DNA of 64,000 nucleotides from Tepidanaerobacter syntrophicus (lineage in GTDB: Bacteria > Bacillota > Thermosediminibacteria > Thermosediminibacterales > Tepidanaerobacteraceae): the NCBI RefSeq assembly GCF_001485475.2, contig NZ_DF977001.1, positions 310,001 to 374,000 of the forward strand, in the 5' to 3' direction. Numbering within the stretch: position 1 is the stretch's first letter; each line of letters opens with the position of its first letter. A program made the position numbers and the translations under genes. Under the pieces are notes generated by a model. The model searched no databases, had not been told where the DNA came from, and was given only the letters and a program-made list of their open reading frames with translations. Shown piece after piece: positions 54,573 through 63,514 of the stretch.

Positions 54573-55946
54573 TTACTCCTTATCATTGATTTGCCTACAT
54601 TTATCCAGAAAATTATCCAAAAGCTTAGGATATGCATAAAAATCTATATGCATATAAGAGGCAAGACAGTTTTTATAGGTGTAGCCGCACTGCCACTTAC
54701 GGTTTTGTTCCGGCTTTCTAATAATATAGCTTGCGTTGTTTAAATTACCATTTATCTTAGAATAGTGAAACTCCTGGCCATTTATTATGGTGCCGAAAGG
54801 AGCGAGCACATTGTCTTTTACTACTTCTGCCGTCACATATCCAAAATTTTGAAGCCTGTCTGTCATTACTGTTTCACAGTCAAATATGCCCACCATCGGA
54901 TAAGCCTTGCCGCCTCTGTCATAAACTGTCTTTGCAAGATACATCAGGCCGCCGCCTTCTGCATAGGTAGGAAGGCCTGCATTGATGGCGTAAAATATGG
55001 AATTTTTCATAGAATTGTTTTGACTAAGCTGCCGGCCAAAGTTTTCTGGAAAACCTCCTCCTATGTATAAGCCGGATATTCCTTTCGGAAGCTCGGCATC
55101 TTTTAAAGGGCTAAAGGGCACAAGACAGGCGCCTTTTTCTTCAAAAAGCTCTAAGGAAGCATTATAGTAAAAGCAAAAGGCATCATCCATGGCAACTGCA
55201 ATCTTTAGCTTTTTGCCGCCGGTATCTGCGGATTTACTGCATTCATTAGGCAGGACAGGTATATGAGCACTCTCTGCAATTTTAAAAATCTTAGCAAGAT
55301 CTATATGTTTTTCTATTAAATAATTTAGTCTTTCTAGGCCTTCTTCAAGATTTTCCATCTCTTCCGGAGGCATAAGGCCCATTGGCCGCTCCGGGATTAC
55401 AAGTTTTTCGTCTTTTGGAAGATAGCCTAAGGCGCAAAGCCCTGTATCCTTTTCTATACATTCTTTTAAAAGTTTAAAATGCTCATCTCCCCCAACACGA
55501 TTAAATATTACTCCGGCTAAGTTTAATTCAGGATCAAAATCTTTATAGCCTTTAACCATTGCCGAGGCACTTCTAGACATACCGCCGGCATCTACAACTA
55601 ATATTACGGGTATGCCTAAGATTTTGGCCACATGGGCGCTGCTGGCAAATCCCAAAGAATCTTTGCCGTCAAATAACCCCATCACACCTTCTACTATAGA
55701 GATATCTCGCCCCGCGGTTTTTTCATAAAATAGTGATGCAAGCCTTTCTTCGCCCAACATGTGAATGTCTAAATTGTAGGAGGGATTTTTGCTTACCAAT
55801 TTGTGATAAGCAGGGTCAATATAGTCCGGTCCCACCTTAAACGGTACCACTTTGAGCCTTTTAGAAAGAGCGCCCATTATTCCAAGACTTATGGTGGTCT
55901 TGCCGGAACCGCTGTTGGTCCCGGCTATCATTACGCCTCTATTCAT
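54573..55946 (-). CDS. cbiA: Cobyrinate a,c-diamide synthase CbiA, glutaminase Cys replaced by Gly
   Basis: Cytoplasmic ATP-dependent amidase, 457 aa. The P-loop is GTNSGSGKTTIS (9-20), with VGPDYIDPAYH and VEGVMGLFDG following. The C-terminal class I glutaminase domain begins near 248 and includes GLYIGGGFPENFGRQL and a late HYSKI. The expected nucleophile motif AECGGLMYL here reads AEGGGLMYL, with codon GGC at 54954-54956 (Gly331). All else looks intact, so amidation would depend on free ammonia unless this base is a sequencing error. Confidence 0.93.
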   Translation of the reverse strand: MNRGVMIAGTNSGSGKTTISLGIMGALSKRLKVVPFKVGPDYIDPAYHKLVSKNPSYNLDIHMLGEERLASLFYEKTAGRDISIVEGVMGLFDGKDSLGFASSAHVAKILGIPVILVVDAGGMSRSASAMVKGYKDFDPELNLAGVIFNRVGGDEHFKLLKECIEKDTGLCALGYLPKDEKLVIPERPMGLMPPEEMENLEEGLERLNYLIEKHIDLAKIFKIAESAHIPVLPNECSKSADTGGKKLKIAVAMDDAFCFYYNASLELFEEKGACLVPFSPLKDAELPKGISGLYIGGGFPENFGRQLSQNNSMKNSIFYAINAGLPTYAEGGGLMYLAKTVYDRGGKAYPMVGIFDCETVMTDRLQNFGYVTAEVVKDNVLAPFGTIINGQEFHYSKINGNLNNASYIIRKPEQNRKWQCGYTYKNCLASYMHIDFYAYPKLLDNFLDKCRQINDKE

Positions 55947-55965
55947 AAATAACCAGTCCTTTTGT

Positions 55966-56787
55966 TTAAAGTATGCACCTTAAATCCTCTATTGATTTTG
56001 GCTGTCTTTTGCCAATGAGTCCTTTTTCAAAAAGCACTTCATATACTTCTAAAAGCATGGGCTTTTGAAGATCGGCTTGCTTTAGAACTTCATCATTTGC
56101 AAAAATTTCTTCCGGAGTTCCCGACTTCAGAAGTTTGCCATCTTTGATTATTATTATATTGTCCGCCCAGCCGTAAGCCAAATTAACATCATGTGTTGAA
56201 AGAATTATCTGTTTTCCGCTTTGATGCAGCACATTAAGGCTTTCAAGGAGAATACGGCAGTGCTTAGGATCTAGATAGGCTGTAGGTTCGTCAAATATTA
56301 TAACCTCCGGTTCCATTGCCAAAACTCCTGCAATACAAACCCGCTTTTTTTGACCATAACTTAAAAGATGTGTCGGCTTTTGAGCTAAGTCATAAACTCC
56401 TGCAGTAATCAGAGCTTTTTCAACTCTCTCTTTTACTTCATCATCCTTCAATCCTAAATTGAGGGGTCCAAAGGATACTTCTTGAAACACCGTTCCGGCA
56501 AAAATTTGAGTATCCGGGTCTTGAAAGACTATGCCTACATTTTTTCTAAGTTCCATAAGATGCCGTCGATTATACTCAATTTCCCTGCCGTCAAAAAGTA
56601 CTCGGCCGCTTTTGGGTTTTAATATTCCGTTAAAGTGAAGAAATAGTGTAGATTTTCCGGCGCCATTAGGCCCTAGAACGGCTGTCTTTTTGCCTTTTTC
56701 TATGGCCAAATTTATTCCTTTTAGAGCTTTGGTGCTGTCAGGGTACTCATACTCTAATTCACAAGTTTCAAAAATGTATTGACTCAT
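55966..56787 (-). CDS. cbiO: Cobalt ECF transporter ATPase CbiO
   Basis: Cytoplasmic ATPase of the CbiMNQO cobalt importer, 273 aa. Walker A VLGPNGAGKSTLF, Q-loop GIVFQDPDTQIFAGTVFQEVSFGPLNLG, signature LLSYGQKKRV, Walker B VIIFDEPTAYLDP and switch His STHDVNLAY are complete. It overlaps cbiQ by 4 bases. Confidence 0.96.
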   Translation of the reverse strand: MSQYIFETCELEYEYPDSTKALKGINLAIEKGKKTAVLGPNGAGKSTLFLHFNGILKPKSGRVLFDGREIEYNRRHLMELRKNVGIVFQDPDTQIFAGTVFQEVSFGPLNLGLKDDEVKERVEKALITAGVYDLAQKPTHLLSYGQKKRVCIAGVLAMEPEVIIFDEPTAYLDPKHCRILLESLNVLHQSGKQIILSTHDVNLAYGWADNIIIIKDGKLLKSGTPEEIFANDEVLKQADLQKPMLLEVYEVLFEKGLIGKRQPKSIEDLRCIL

Positions 56788-57560
56788 TTAAAAGAGCCTC
56801 CGGTTTTTAAAGCTATGACAAACAGAGCGGTGTCGATAGCTGCTATTATCAATAAATTCTTTACAGAAAATCGGTAGTTTGAATCCAAAACTTTAAGCTC
56901 TCCGTCATATCCGCGAGAGACCAAAGCCGTATAAAGTCTTTTTGAATCTGAAAATGATTTTGTAATAAGATATGAAAGCAGTTTACCCATCGAGTTTAGG
57001 CTTGACTTGAAATTCACATAGCCCAAACGTGCATTTTGAGCTGTGTATATTTTTTCTGCAGTATCTAAAACCACAAATAACTGGCGGTATATGAGCAGCA
57101 TTAAATCCAATAATACGCCGGGGACATTTAGCTTTTTAAGCAGGGCTATTAAATCCAGAATCGGTGTTGTAAGAGATATAAAGTATAAACAAGACACTAG
57201 AGCCATAGACCTTGCAGAAAGAAAACCGGCCTGTTTTAATCCGCCATATGTAACACCTATAGTTGTTTGAAAAAAAGGGAAATGCACGAGACTTTGCTCG
57301 GCACTTGCCCCAAAATTTATCACTATAGGTAAAATGCTCATCCCAAGGAAAGCAAGGGGAAGGAAAATTAAGTGCAGATATATTTTTGGTGGTATTCCAC
57401 CCTTGATAATTATAATAGCCGCCATAAGTAAGATAATCAGCCCATCACAATATATGTTTGGAATAAAGCCTATACACATAGTTATTAAAGCAAAAATCAG
57501 CTTTTCCCCGGGATGAACATCTTTTAACCCATTTTTATAAACAAGACTATCTAGCAGCAT
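56784..57560 (-). CDS. cbiQ: Cobalt ECF transporter transmembrane protein CbiQ
   Basis: Membrane coupling subunit (T component), 258 aa, with five or so hydrophobic segments. The cytoplasmic coupling helices contain RLGYVNFKSSLNSMGKLLSYLITKSFSDSKRLYTALVSRGYDGELKVL, including the conserved ALVSRG motif that contacts CbiO. It overlaps cbiN by 14 bases. Confidence 0.95.
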   Translation of the reverse strand: MLLDSLVYKNGLKDVHPGEKLIFALITMCIGFIPNIYCDGLIILLMAAIIIIKGGIPPKIYLHLIFLPLAFLGMSILPIVINFGASAEQSLVHFPFFQTTIGVTYGGLKQAGFLSARSMALVSCLYFISLTTPILDLIALLKKLNVPGVLLDLMLLIYRQLFVVLDTAEKIYTAQNARLGYVNFKSSLNSMGKLLSYLITKSFSDSKRLYTALVSRGYDGELKVLDSNYRFSVKNLLIIAAIDTALFVIALKTGGSFK

Positions 57561-57837
57561 TTTTTTGAGCTAGGCGGCCGAAAAAGTAGCCTATAAAACC
57601 GGCACCTAAAGCTGCTTGCAGCGCAAAAAGCATGCTCTCGATTTCTCCGCTGGGCGGCTCCCAAATATTTGAAAACCATGGTTCATAATCTGATACAATT
57701 TCAGTAATAGCTTCTTCTGCTTGTCCATCAGCGCCCTCAAACTCTCCGTCTTTTACAAACATCATCGGAATTATTGCAATGATTATTACGAGTAATAGTA
57801 AAAACAAGTTTTTCATTAAAAGGTTCTTGTTATTCAT
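57547..57837 (-). CDS. cbiN: Cobalt ECF transporter subunit CbiN
   Basis: Small membrane protein, 96 aa, with two spans joined by an extracytoplasmic loop. Signature: VKDGEFEGADGQAEEAI and PWFSNIWEPPSGEIESMLFALQAALGAGFIGYFFG. It helps load cobalt into CbiM. It ends next to cbiM with no gap. Confidence 0.95.
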   Translation of the reverse strand: MNNKNLLMKNLFLLLLVIIIAIIPMMFVKDGEFEGADGQAEEAITEIVSDYEPWFSNIWEPPSGEIESMLFALQAALGAGFIGYFFGRLAQKNAAR

Positions 57838-58566
57838 TTATAGACCCCCTTCTTTGAAGTGGCCGACAAGAGTATTGCTATCATATGCCGAAAGAAGATT
57901 GACCACAATTACTGTAAGCAGTCCCTCGCTTATGGCCAAGGGAACTTGCGTCAGGGCAAAAATACCTATAAATTTTGTAAATGATGCCGTAAAGCCGCCC
58001 ACCTCTGCCGGAAAAGCTATTGCCAGCTGAAAAGATGTAACAACATATGTCATAAGATCTCCTAAAGCCGCTGCCAAAAATACAGCTATGCTTCTTGATG
58101 CTCCCATCTTTTTTGCAAGTTTATATGTAGCATATGACACAAAAGGACCGACTATAGCCATTGAAAAGGTGTTTGCTCCAAGAGTTGTAAGCCCTCCATG
58201 AGCCAAGAGGAGTGCTTGAAATAGCAGCACTATCATTCCTATCACGCTCATAACCCAGGGCCCGAATAATATAGCTCCCAGACCAACGCCTGTAGGATGA
58301 GAGCAACTTCCTGTCAGCGAAGGCAGTTTCAAAGCCGACAGCACAAAGGCAAATGCTCCTACAAATCCCAACAGCATTTTATTGCTGGGATCTTCACGGA
58401 TTAACTTCTTTATTGATGAAAGACCGACAACTACAAAGGGAATCATAGCTACATACCATACAGCAGCCCATACAGGCGGTAAAAATCCTTCCATGATGTG
58501 CATGGCAAAAGCCGTGCTCGGCATCATGCATAACAAAACAGCTAGCAAGCATATCTTTTTAGTCAT
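57838..58566 (-). CDS. cbiM: Cobalt ECF transporter substrate-binding protein CbiM
   Basis: Membrane S component, 242 aa from the ATG at 58566 (GGGAGG upstream). A signal peptide is cleaved before [16 protein letters not shown], so the metal-binding Met-His end is exposed. [58 protein letters not shown] is the conserved core with cobalt-ligand His. It is the first gene of the 21-gene operon. Confidence 0.96.
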   Translation of the reverse strand: MTKKICLLAVLLCMMPSTAFAMHIMEGFLPPVWAAVWYVAMIPFVVVGLSSIKKLIREDPSNKMLLGFVGAFAFVLSALKLPSLTGSCSHPTGVGLGAILFGPWVMSVIGMIVLLFQALLLAHGGLTTLGANTFSMAIVGPFVSYATYKLAKKMGASRSIAVFLAAALGDLMTYVVTSFQLAIAFPAEVGGFTASFTKFIGIFALTQVPLAISEGLLTVIVVNLLSAYDSNTLVGHFKEGGL

Positions 58567-58693
58567 TAAAATACCTCCCAAGTTTTAACTTTTATTTTCG
58601 TGTCTTTTTTGGCATTAGTGTTTCAGGTAAATGGATTGTCAACCTTGCTCTAATAAAATATCCCATAAATTAAATATCCTATCTTTTACCATT

Positions 58694-58730
58694 CAAAAAG
58701 CCCCTTGACTACAAACGTCAAGGGGCTTTA
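58694..58730 (-). terminator. Riboswitch-controlled terminator before cbiM
   Basis: The arms AAAGCCCCTTGAC and GTCAAGGGGCTTT (about 58697-58709 and 58717-58729) form a strong stem that ends in a T-run on the minus strand. It lies between the cobalamin riboswitch and cbiM and is its likely expression platform. Confidence 0.85.
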
Positions 58731-58784
58731 TCGCCTAAGCAGTTCACAGATTGCACCTCCCTATCGGTCGTAGGATAGTGAAAT

Positions 58785-58966
58785 CAGCATAGGCAGGTCT
58801 CCTGGCTCAGGTTCATCGCTCCTTATGCCTTCCCAGTTTCCCAGTGGCTCAGTATAAGGTAGCTCGCCTTTACAGTGGCGGGACCGCGCGGGATTTTCAC
58901 CCGACTTCCCTTTTAGTCAATCTAAAATTGACACCTACACCTTTAAAATATTTATTTTCCTAAGAT
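58785..58966 (-). promoter_or_regulatory. Cobalamin riboswitch
   Basis: The minus strand reads, in order, GGGAAGTCGGGTGAAAATCC, CGCGGTCCCGCCACTG, GCCACTGGGAAACTGGGAAG and GAGCCAGGAGACCTGCC (the B12-box), in the arrangement of the AdoCbl riboswitch. The transcript should start near 58966. Binding of the cofactor would allow the downstream terminator to form and shut off the cbi/hem operon. Confidence 0.95.
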
Positions 58967-58972
58967 GGTTCC

Positions 58973-59001
58973 ATTATAACAATAAATGTCGCATAATACA
59001 A
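58973..59001 (-). promoter_or_regulatory. Promoter of the cobalamin operon
   Basis: On the minus strand TTGTAT (59001-58996), a 17-base spacer, and a perfect TATAAT (58978-58973), placed to start the riboswitch leader. Confidence 0.75.
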
Positions 59002-59109
59002 GACGATTTTTTTCTTAATATACAATAAATACCAAAATTTTACGGTTGCGTATTACAGCTTTAACCAACTGCATAATTTTTCTAGCCCTATGTCAAAATT
59101 TTTTACCCC

Positions 59110-59739
59110 TTATAGTTGTGAAGCTACTTTTTTTAGCTTTTTGGCCTCTTCTGTAATGTCCTTTGCTGAAATCAGGGCTGAAATAACTGCTATACCGTCA
59201 ATACCCATGCCCTCAAAGTGCGGCAGAGTTTCTAGGTTAATGCCGCCAATCAGAACTAACGGCAATCTGACGGAATGCCGGATTTTTTCCAATTCTTCCA
59301 TTGATACAAGCTCTACATCAGTTTTTGTTTTCGTGGAAAACATGGCTCCTATACCAAGATAATCTGCTCCGCTCTCCTTTGCCCGAATTGCCTCATCTAA
59401 AGTAGAAGCCGAAACACCCAAAATTTTGTCAGAGCCGATAATTGAGCGGACAATCTCTGCCGGAAGGTCGTTCTGCCCGATATGGACGCCGGCGGCATCC
59501 ACTGCCAGCGCAACATCAACACGGTCGTTGATAATAAGCGGTACATGGTAAGCGTCTGTAACTTGCTTTATGCTTTTCGCTATTTGGTAAAAGTCAAGGG
59601 ATGACACTGTTTTTTCTCGCAGCTGCACCAGTGTTGCTCCACCTTTGATTGCCTGTTCTACTGCTTCCTCCAACGTCGGGGTACTCATAAGCTGGCGGTC
59701 AGTCACCAAATAAAGGCTATAATCAATCTCAGGCTTCAT
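59110..59739 (-). CDS. thiE: Thiamine-phosphate synthase ThiE
   Basis: Cytoplasmic TIM-barrel enzyme, 209 aa from the ATG at 59739, joining HMP-PP and thiazole phosphate. [86 protein letters not shown] and [26 protein letters not shown] are standard. It overlaps thiM by 11 bases. Confidence 0.95.
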   Translation of the reverse strand: MKPEIDYSLYLVTDRQLMSTPTLEEAVEQAIKGGATLVQLREKTVSSLDFYQIAKSIKQVTDAYHVPLIINDRVDVALAVDAAGVHIGQNDLPAEIVRSIIGSDKILGVSASTLDEAIRAKESGADYLGIGAMFSTKTKTDVELVSMEELEKIRHSVRLPLVLIGGINLETLPHFEGMGIDGIAVISALISAKDITEEAKKLKKVASQL

Positions 59740-60559
59740 GAATTTTTGCCCTCTTTGTAAAAATTTCGGCATTCATATTGCTAACAGAATCTATAATTGC
59801 TTTATGTAAACTGCCGCTGCCCTCTTTTCCGACCTTTTCCGCAGCAGCCTCGCCTGCGATACCCATACAGAGTATACCTCCTGCAGCAGCAACCAGAAAA
59901 TCTTCTGTCGCTCCGCAGAAAGACCCAATAAGCGATGTGCACATACAGCCTGTACCTGTTATACCGGAAAGCAGTTTTGTACCGTTTTCAAGGAGAAGAG
60001 TGTGCTGCCCATCTGAAACAATATCTGTTTCACCGGTAATCGCTGCCACACAGCCATACTTTTTTGCTATTGTTTCGGAAATACTGCATCCTGCTGCAAG
60101 ACCGCTATTGATGTCTGCATCGGAAGCATCAACGCCTTTCGTTGAGGCTTCCAGCCCGGCGATAAAACGGATCTCTGACATATTGCCGCGAAGCACGCTA
60201 AGCTGCACTTTTTCTAAAATTTGCTCTGTCGTCCGATTGCGCAATTCTGATGCGCCGGCGCCGACCGGATCGAACACCACGGGAATCTCAAGTTTATTGG
60301 CCTTTTCTCCTGCGGCAAGCATTGCCTGAACCGTCCGTTCATTCAGTGTGCCAATATTTAGCACCAGAGCCGAAGAAATTGATGTAATAGCTTCCACTTC
60401 TCGGATATCGTCTGCCATGATGGGAGATGCCCCTATAGCCAGTGTGATATTGGCACAATCATTTACAGTAACATAATTTGTAATATGATGAACTAGAGGT
60501 TTTTTGGTGTGCACCATTTCAAAGGCTTTCTTAACTTTTTCAATATATTTTATCTCCAT
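59729..60559 (-). CDS. thiM: Hydroxyethylthiazole kinase ThiM
   Basis: Cytoplasmic kinase, about 276 aa, salvaging thiazole. [58 protein letters not shown] and [19 protein letters not shown] are family blocks with the anion-hole GTGC. I prefer the ATG at 60559, since the ATG at 60571 abuts its AAGGGG directly. It lies 38 bases after thiD. Confidence 0.94.
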   Translation of the reverse strand: MEIKYIEKVKKAFEMVHTKKPLVHHITNYVTVNDCANITLAIGASPIMADDIREVEAITSISSALVLNIGTLNERTVQAMLAAGEKANKLEIPVVFDPVGAGASELRNRTTEQILEKVQLSVLRGNMSEIRFIAGLEASTKGVDASDADINSGLAAGCSISETIAKKYGCVAAITGETDIVSDGQHTLLLENGTKLLSGITGTGCMCTSLIGSFCGATEDFLVAAAGGILCMGIAGEAAAEKVGKEGSGSLHKAIIDSVSNMNAEIFTKRAKIHEA

Positions 60560-60597
60560 TACATAAATCATCCCCTTGTGTTTTGTATTTCATTTGA

Positions 60598-61411
60598 TTA
60601 ATACTCCCTCTGCAATCCGTTTTGATAGAGATTATAAAAGTGATGAGTGGGTCCACAGCCCTTTCCAATAGGCAGAGAATGTCTTATTGCCGTGGTAACA
60701 TAATCTTTTGCTCTTTTTACTGCTTCCTCTAAATCAAGACCTAATGCGAGGTTGGAAGCTATTGCGGAAGAATAAGTGCAACCTGTTCCATGAGTGTTTT
60801 TAGTATTTATACGCTCCTCGCTAAAATAAGTAAAATGTTCGCCATTAAATAATATGTCAAGTGCCTCTCCTTTAGCGTGACCACCTTTTACCAAAACAGC
60901 TTTTGCACCCATTTTTGCGATCTTTTCAGCTGCATGCTCCATGTCCTCGGATGTTTGAATAGATAACCCTGTAATCCTTTCGGCTTCTGGAATATTTGGT
61001 GTCAGCAGGTCAGCAAGAGGCAGTATTTCTTCGATTAATGTATCCATTGAATCGGGTTGCATTAGCGGGCAACCATTTTTTGCTATCATGACAGGATCAA
61101 TTACAATATTTTGAGGCCCATACTCCCTGAGTTTGTGCGCTACAGCTTTCATGGAAGTCGATTGTGATAGCATTCCTATTTTGACAGCATCTGTGTCAAT
61201 ATCCTCAAAAATAGCATCAATCTGTTTCTCGATTATTTCAGGCTCAATATCCTGCATGTCAATGACACGAAATGTATTTTCAGCTACTACAGAAACAATA
61301 ACGCTCATACCATAAACGCCGTGGGCGGCAAAGGTTTTGATATCTGCCTGAATACCTGCGCCACCACTGCAATCAGATCCGGCAATAGATATAACTTTTT
61401 TCGTTTTTCAC
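60598..61411 (-). CDS. thiD: Hydroxymethylpyrimidine (phosphate) kinase ThiD, frameshift at an A6 tract near the start
   Basis: Cytoplasmic kinase of the ribokinase fold. From the internal ATG at 61308 the protein reads MSVIVSVVAENTFRV for 236 aa with VLVKGGHAKGEA and NTHGTGCTYSSAIASNLALG. The missing N-terminus, VISIAGSDCSGGAGIQADIKTFAAHGVYG, is encoded directly upstream in the same frame, but no start codon precedes it. A GTG at 61411 behind AAGGAAGG gives MKNEK and joins that frame only if one A is removed from the A6 run at 61396-61401. Either a sequencing slip or a real homopolymer frameshift. Confidence 0.88.
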
Positions 61412-61423
61412 ACCTTCCTTCTG

Positions 61424-61459
61424 AACAAAAAAATAATGCTTGCTGAATTTGGCAAGCAT
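61424..61459 (-). terminator. Riboswitch-controlled terminator before thiD
   Basis: The arms ATGCTTGC and GCAAGCAT (about 61436-61443 and 61452-61459) and a T-run on the minus strand (61424-61434) lie between the TPP riboswitch and thiD. Confidence 0.85.
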
Positions 61460-61477
61460 CGTTTTCTCTAAAAATTT

Positions 61478-61558
61478 TCGCTTCCCTACACCAGTGTTAG
61501 CTGACAGGTTCAAAGGGTCAGGTTTTACCTTCTCAACTCATAAGAGTTCCCCCGCAAA
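61478..61558 (-). promoter_or_regulatory. TPP riboswitch (THI element)
   Basis: The minus strand reads GCGGGGGAACTC, GAGTTGAGAAGG, ACCCTTTGAACCTGTCAGC and TAACACTGGTGTAGGGAAGC, the TPP aptamer in the proper order. A TATAAT-like -10 lies just upstream (61570-61565). It should lower thiDME expression when thiamine pyrophosphate is plentiful. The stretch 61571-61741 holds no gene I can support. Confidence 0.95.
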
Positions 61559-61741
61559 CTGCATATTATATTGTTGTTAATAACGTATCACTTAAAAAAG
61601 GTTCTGTCAACACGATTTAAAAACCGCTGAAGACAAAATTATAAATGAACTTTTGGCAAATCAAAATATTCAGGAGTATATAAAATTTTCTTCATGTGCC
61701 GATTGATTCATCTTTTTTGTAAATTTCCAGCTATATAGACA

Positions 61742-63010
61742 TTATACCAGGAACAACGTTAGCTGTGGCACAAGTAAAATCACAGTCAATCCTGCTAAGC
61801 AAACTAATAAAAATGGAATGATATAAGGAAATATCTGCACCATCGTTGTTTTTCCAATATTCATAGCGACAAAGAGGTTAACACCTACAGGAGGAGTAAT
61901 AAAACCAATTGCTAGAGTTACAATCATAATAATACCAAAATGCACTGGATTTATTCCAACTTCCATGGCAATTGGAAATAATATCGGTGTAAAGATAACA
62001 ACCGCAGCTGAAGTATCCATAAACATTCCCACGATTAACAAAATAACTACAATCAACAATGTGGCTATAATCGGGTTTGAAGAAATTGAAAGCATCCCAG
62101 CGGCTACTGCTTCGGGTATTCTTTCCAACGACATGATTGTTCCAAAGGTTGTTGCTGTCCCGATCACTATAAGAATAGTTGCTGAACTTCCAGCTGCATT
62201 ACATAGAATTGTGAATAAATCTGATAGTTTTACTTCTCGATATATGAATACACTTACAAAAAGTGAGTAGAAAACAGCAACCACTGCAGCTTCTGTTGGT
62301 GTAAAAATACCGCCGTAAATTCCACCTAGAATTATAATCGGAACAAGTATTGCCCAGATAGCTTCTATAAAAGAAGACTTCAAACGTTTTAAGGAGAAGG
62401 GTTCTTGATTTCCACGATATCCTATTTTTTTTGAATAGAAATAGACATAGATACATAAGCAGATTCCGATAAAAACGCCTGGTATCATACCGCCTTTAAA
62501 CAAGTCGCCTATGGAAGTTCCTGAGCCTACGCCAAAGAGCACCAAAGGGATACTTGGAGGTATGATTATTCCAAGAGCGCCGGCTGTAGCTAATAATACT
62601 GTAGTAAACCGGCTGTCATATCCCTCGCTAATCATCATTGGAATCATCATTCCGCCAACTGCTGCAACTGTTGCCGGTCCTGAACCAGAAATAGCTGCAA
62701 AAAATATACATGTAATTACCGCAGCCATGGCCGTCCCACCATAGAAACGTCCAACGAAAACATTGATAAAATTAAATAATCTGCGTGAAATTCCACCTTT
62801 TCCCATTAGTTCGCCAGCAAGAACAAAGAAAGGTATTGCCATAAGTGCAAAACTATCTGTCGAAGTTACAAGGCCTTGCGCAATAAAGGTTAGTGTTAAG
62901 CTTGGTGAGAAAAGCGCAACAACAATACAAGCTAAACCCATTGCAAAAGCAATGGGTACTTTCAGCGCAATTAATAGCGCAAAAGTTCCAAATAATAAAA
63001 ATGTAACCAT
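61742..63010 (-). CDS. dctM: TRAP transporter large permease DctM
   Basis: Integral membrane permease, 422 aa, with about 12 hydrophobic segments. ALKVPIAFAMGLACIVVALF, ALMAIPFFVLAGELMGKGGISRRLFNFINVFVGRFYGGTAMAAVITCIFFAAISGSGPATVAAVGGMMIPMM and FGIIMIVTLAIGFITPPVGVNLFVAMNI are diagnostic. AGGAG lies upstream. It imports a carboxylate-type solute using an ion gradient. Confidence 0.95.
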   Translation of the reverse strand: MVTFLLFGTFALLIALKVPIAFAMGLACIVVALFSPSLTLTFIAQGLVTSTDSFALMAIPFFVLAGELMGKGGISRRLFNFINVFVGRFYGGTAMAAVITCIFFAAISGSGPATVAAVGGMMIPMMISEGYDSRFTTVLLATAGALGIIIPPSIPLVLFGVGSGTSIGDLFKGGMIPGVFIGICLCIYVYFYSKKIGYRGNQEPFSLKRLKSSFIEAIWAILVPIIILGGIYGGIFTPTEAAVVAVFYSLFVSVFIYREVKLSDLFTILCNAAGSSATILIVIGTATTFGTIMSLERIPEAVAAGMLSISSNPIIATLLIVVILLIVGMFMDTSAAVVIFTPILFPIAMEVGINPVHFGIIMIVTLAIGFITPPVGVNLFVAMNIGKTTMVQIFPYIIPFLLVCLAGLTVILLVPQLTLFLV

Positions 63011-63021
63011 ATTAACTCCTC

Positions 63022-63504
63022 CTAATCCAATTTATCGGCCTGGCAGATATACTTATATTTAATTATATTTGTTTGTATCAGTCGGATAATAGAAAGTCCA
63101 AAACCAACCACAGGTGCAAGATATACATATCTCATAGGAATACCTAATGCGGCTGAAGTACGAGTTGCACGGAATACAATGTCAAGTCCAAAATAAGTCA
63201 TAATCAACATAAAAATTAATAGAAATAAATCAGCAAGCATATCAGTTATTAAGTTTCCTTTTTTATCAAATAACGAATCTAAAGCATCTACTTTTAAATG
63301 CATTTTCATCTTTATTCCATAACTTACTCCTACATAAGTCATCCAGATAAATAAGTATCGTGCCAATTCTTCAGACCACGTTAAAGAGTTTCGAAAAATG
63401 AAGCGCATAATAACTTGAAGAAAAACGATTATTGAAGTTGAACTTAGTAAAATAACAAGAAGCCATTCTTCCAAATGATCATCGAGCCATTTTAATGCCC
63501 TCAT
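63022..63504 (-). CDS. dctQ: TRAP transporter small permease DctQ
   Basis: Small membrane subunit, 160 aa from the ATG at 63504 (AGGAGGG upstream), with four spans. VFLQVIMRFIFRNSLTWSEELARYLFIWMTYVGVSYGIKMKMHLKVDAL is the family core. It partners with the DctM 11 bases downstream. Confidence 0.94.
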   Translation of the reverse strand: MRALKWLDDHLEEWLLVILLSSTSIIVFLQVIMRFIFRNSLTWSEELARYLFIWMTYVGVSYGIKMKMHLKVDALDSLFDKKGNLITDMLADLFLLIFMLIMTYFGLDIVFRATRTSAALGIPMRYVYLAPVVGFGLSIIRLIQTNIIKYKYICQADKLD

Positions 63505-63514
63505 AATAACCCTC

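Noticed and set aside
61605-61610. TTGACA on the minus strand upstream of the TPP riboswitch
   Set aside because: The distance to the TATAAT at 61570-61565 is 34 bases, far from the 16-18 needed, so it was not paired into a promoter.
61592-61706. Plus-strand reading KTAEDKIINELLANQNIQEYIKFSSCAD between the TPP riboswitch and dctM
   Set aside because: No start codon in a sensible place and no recognised family. Possibly a gene tail; evidence too weak.
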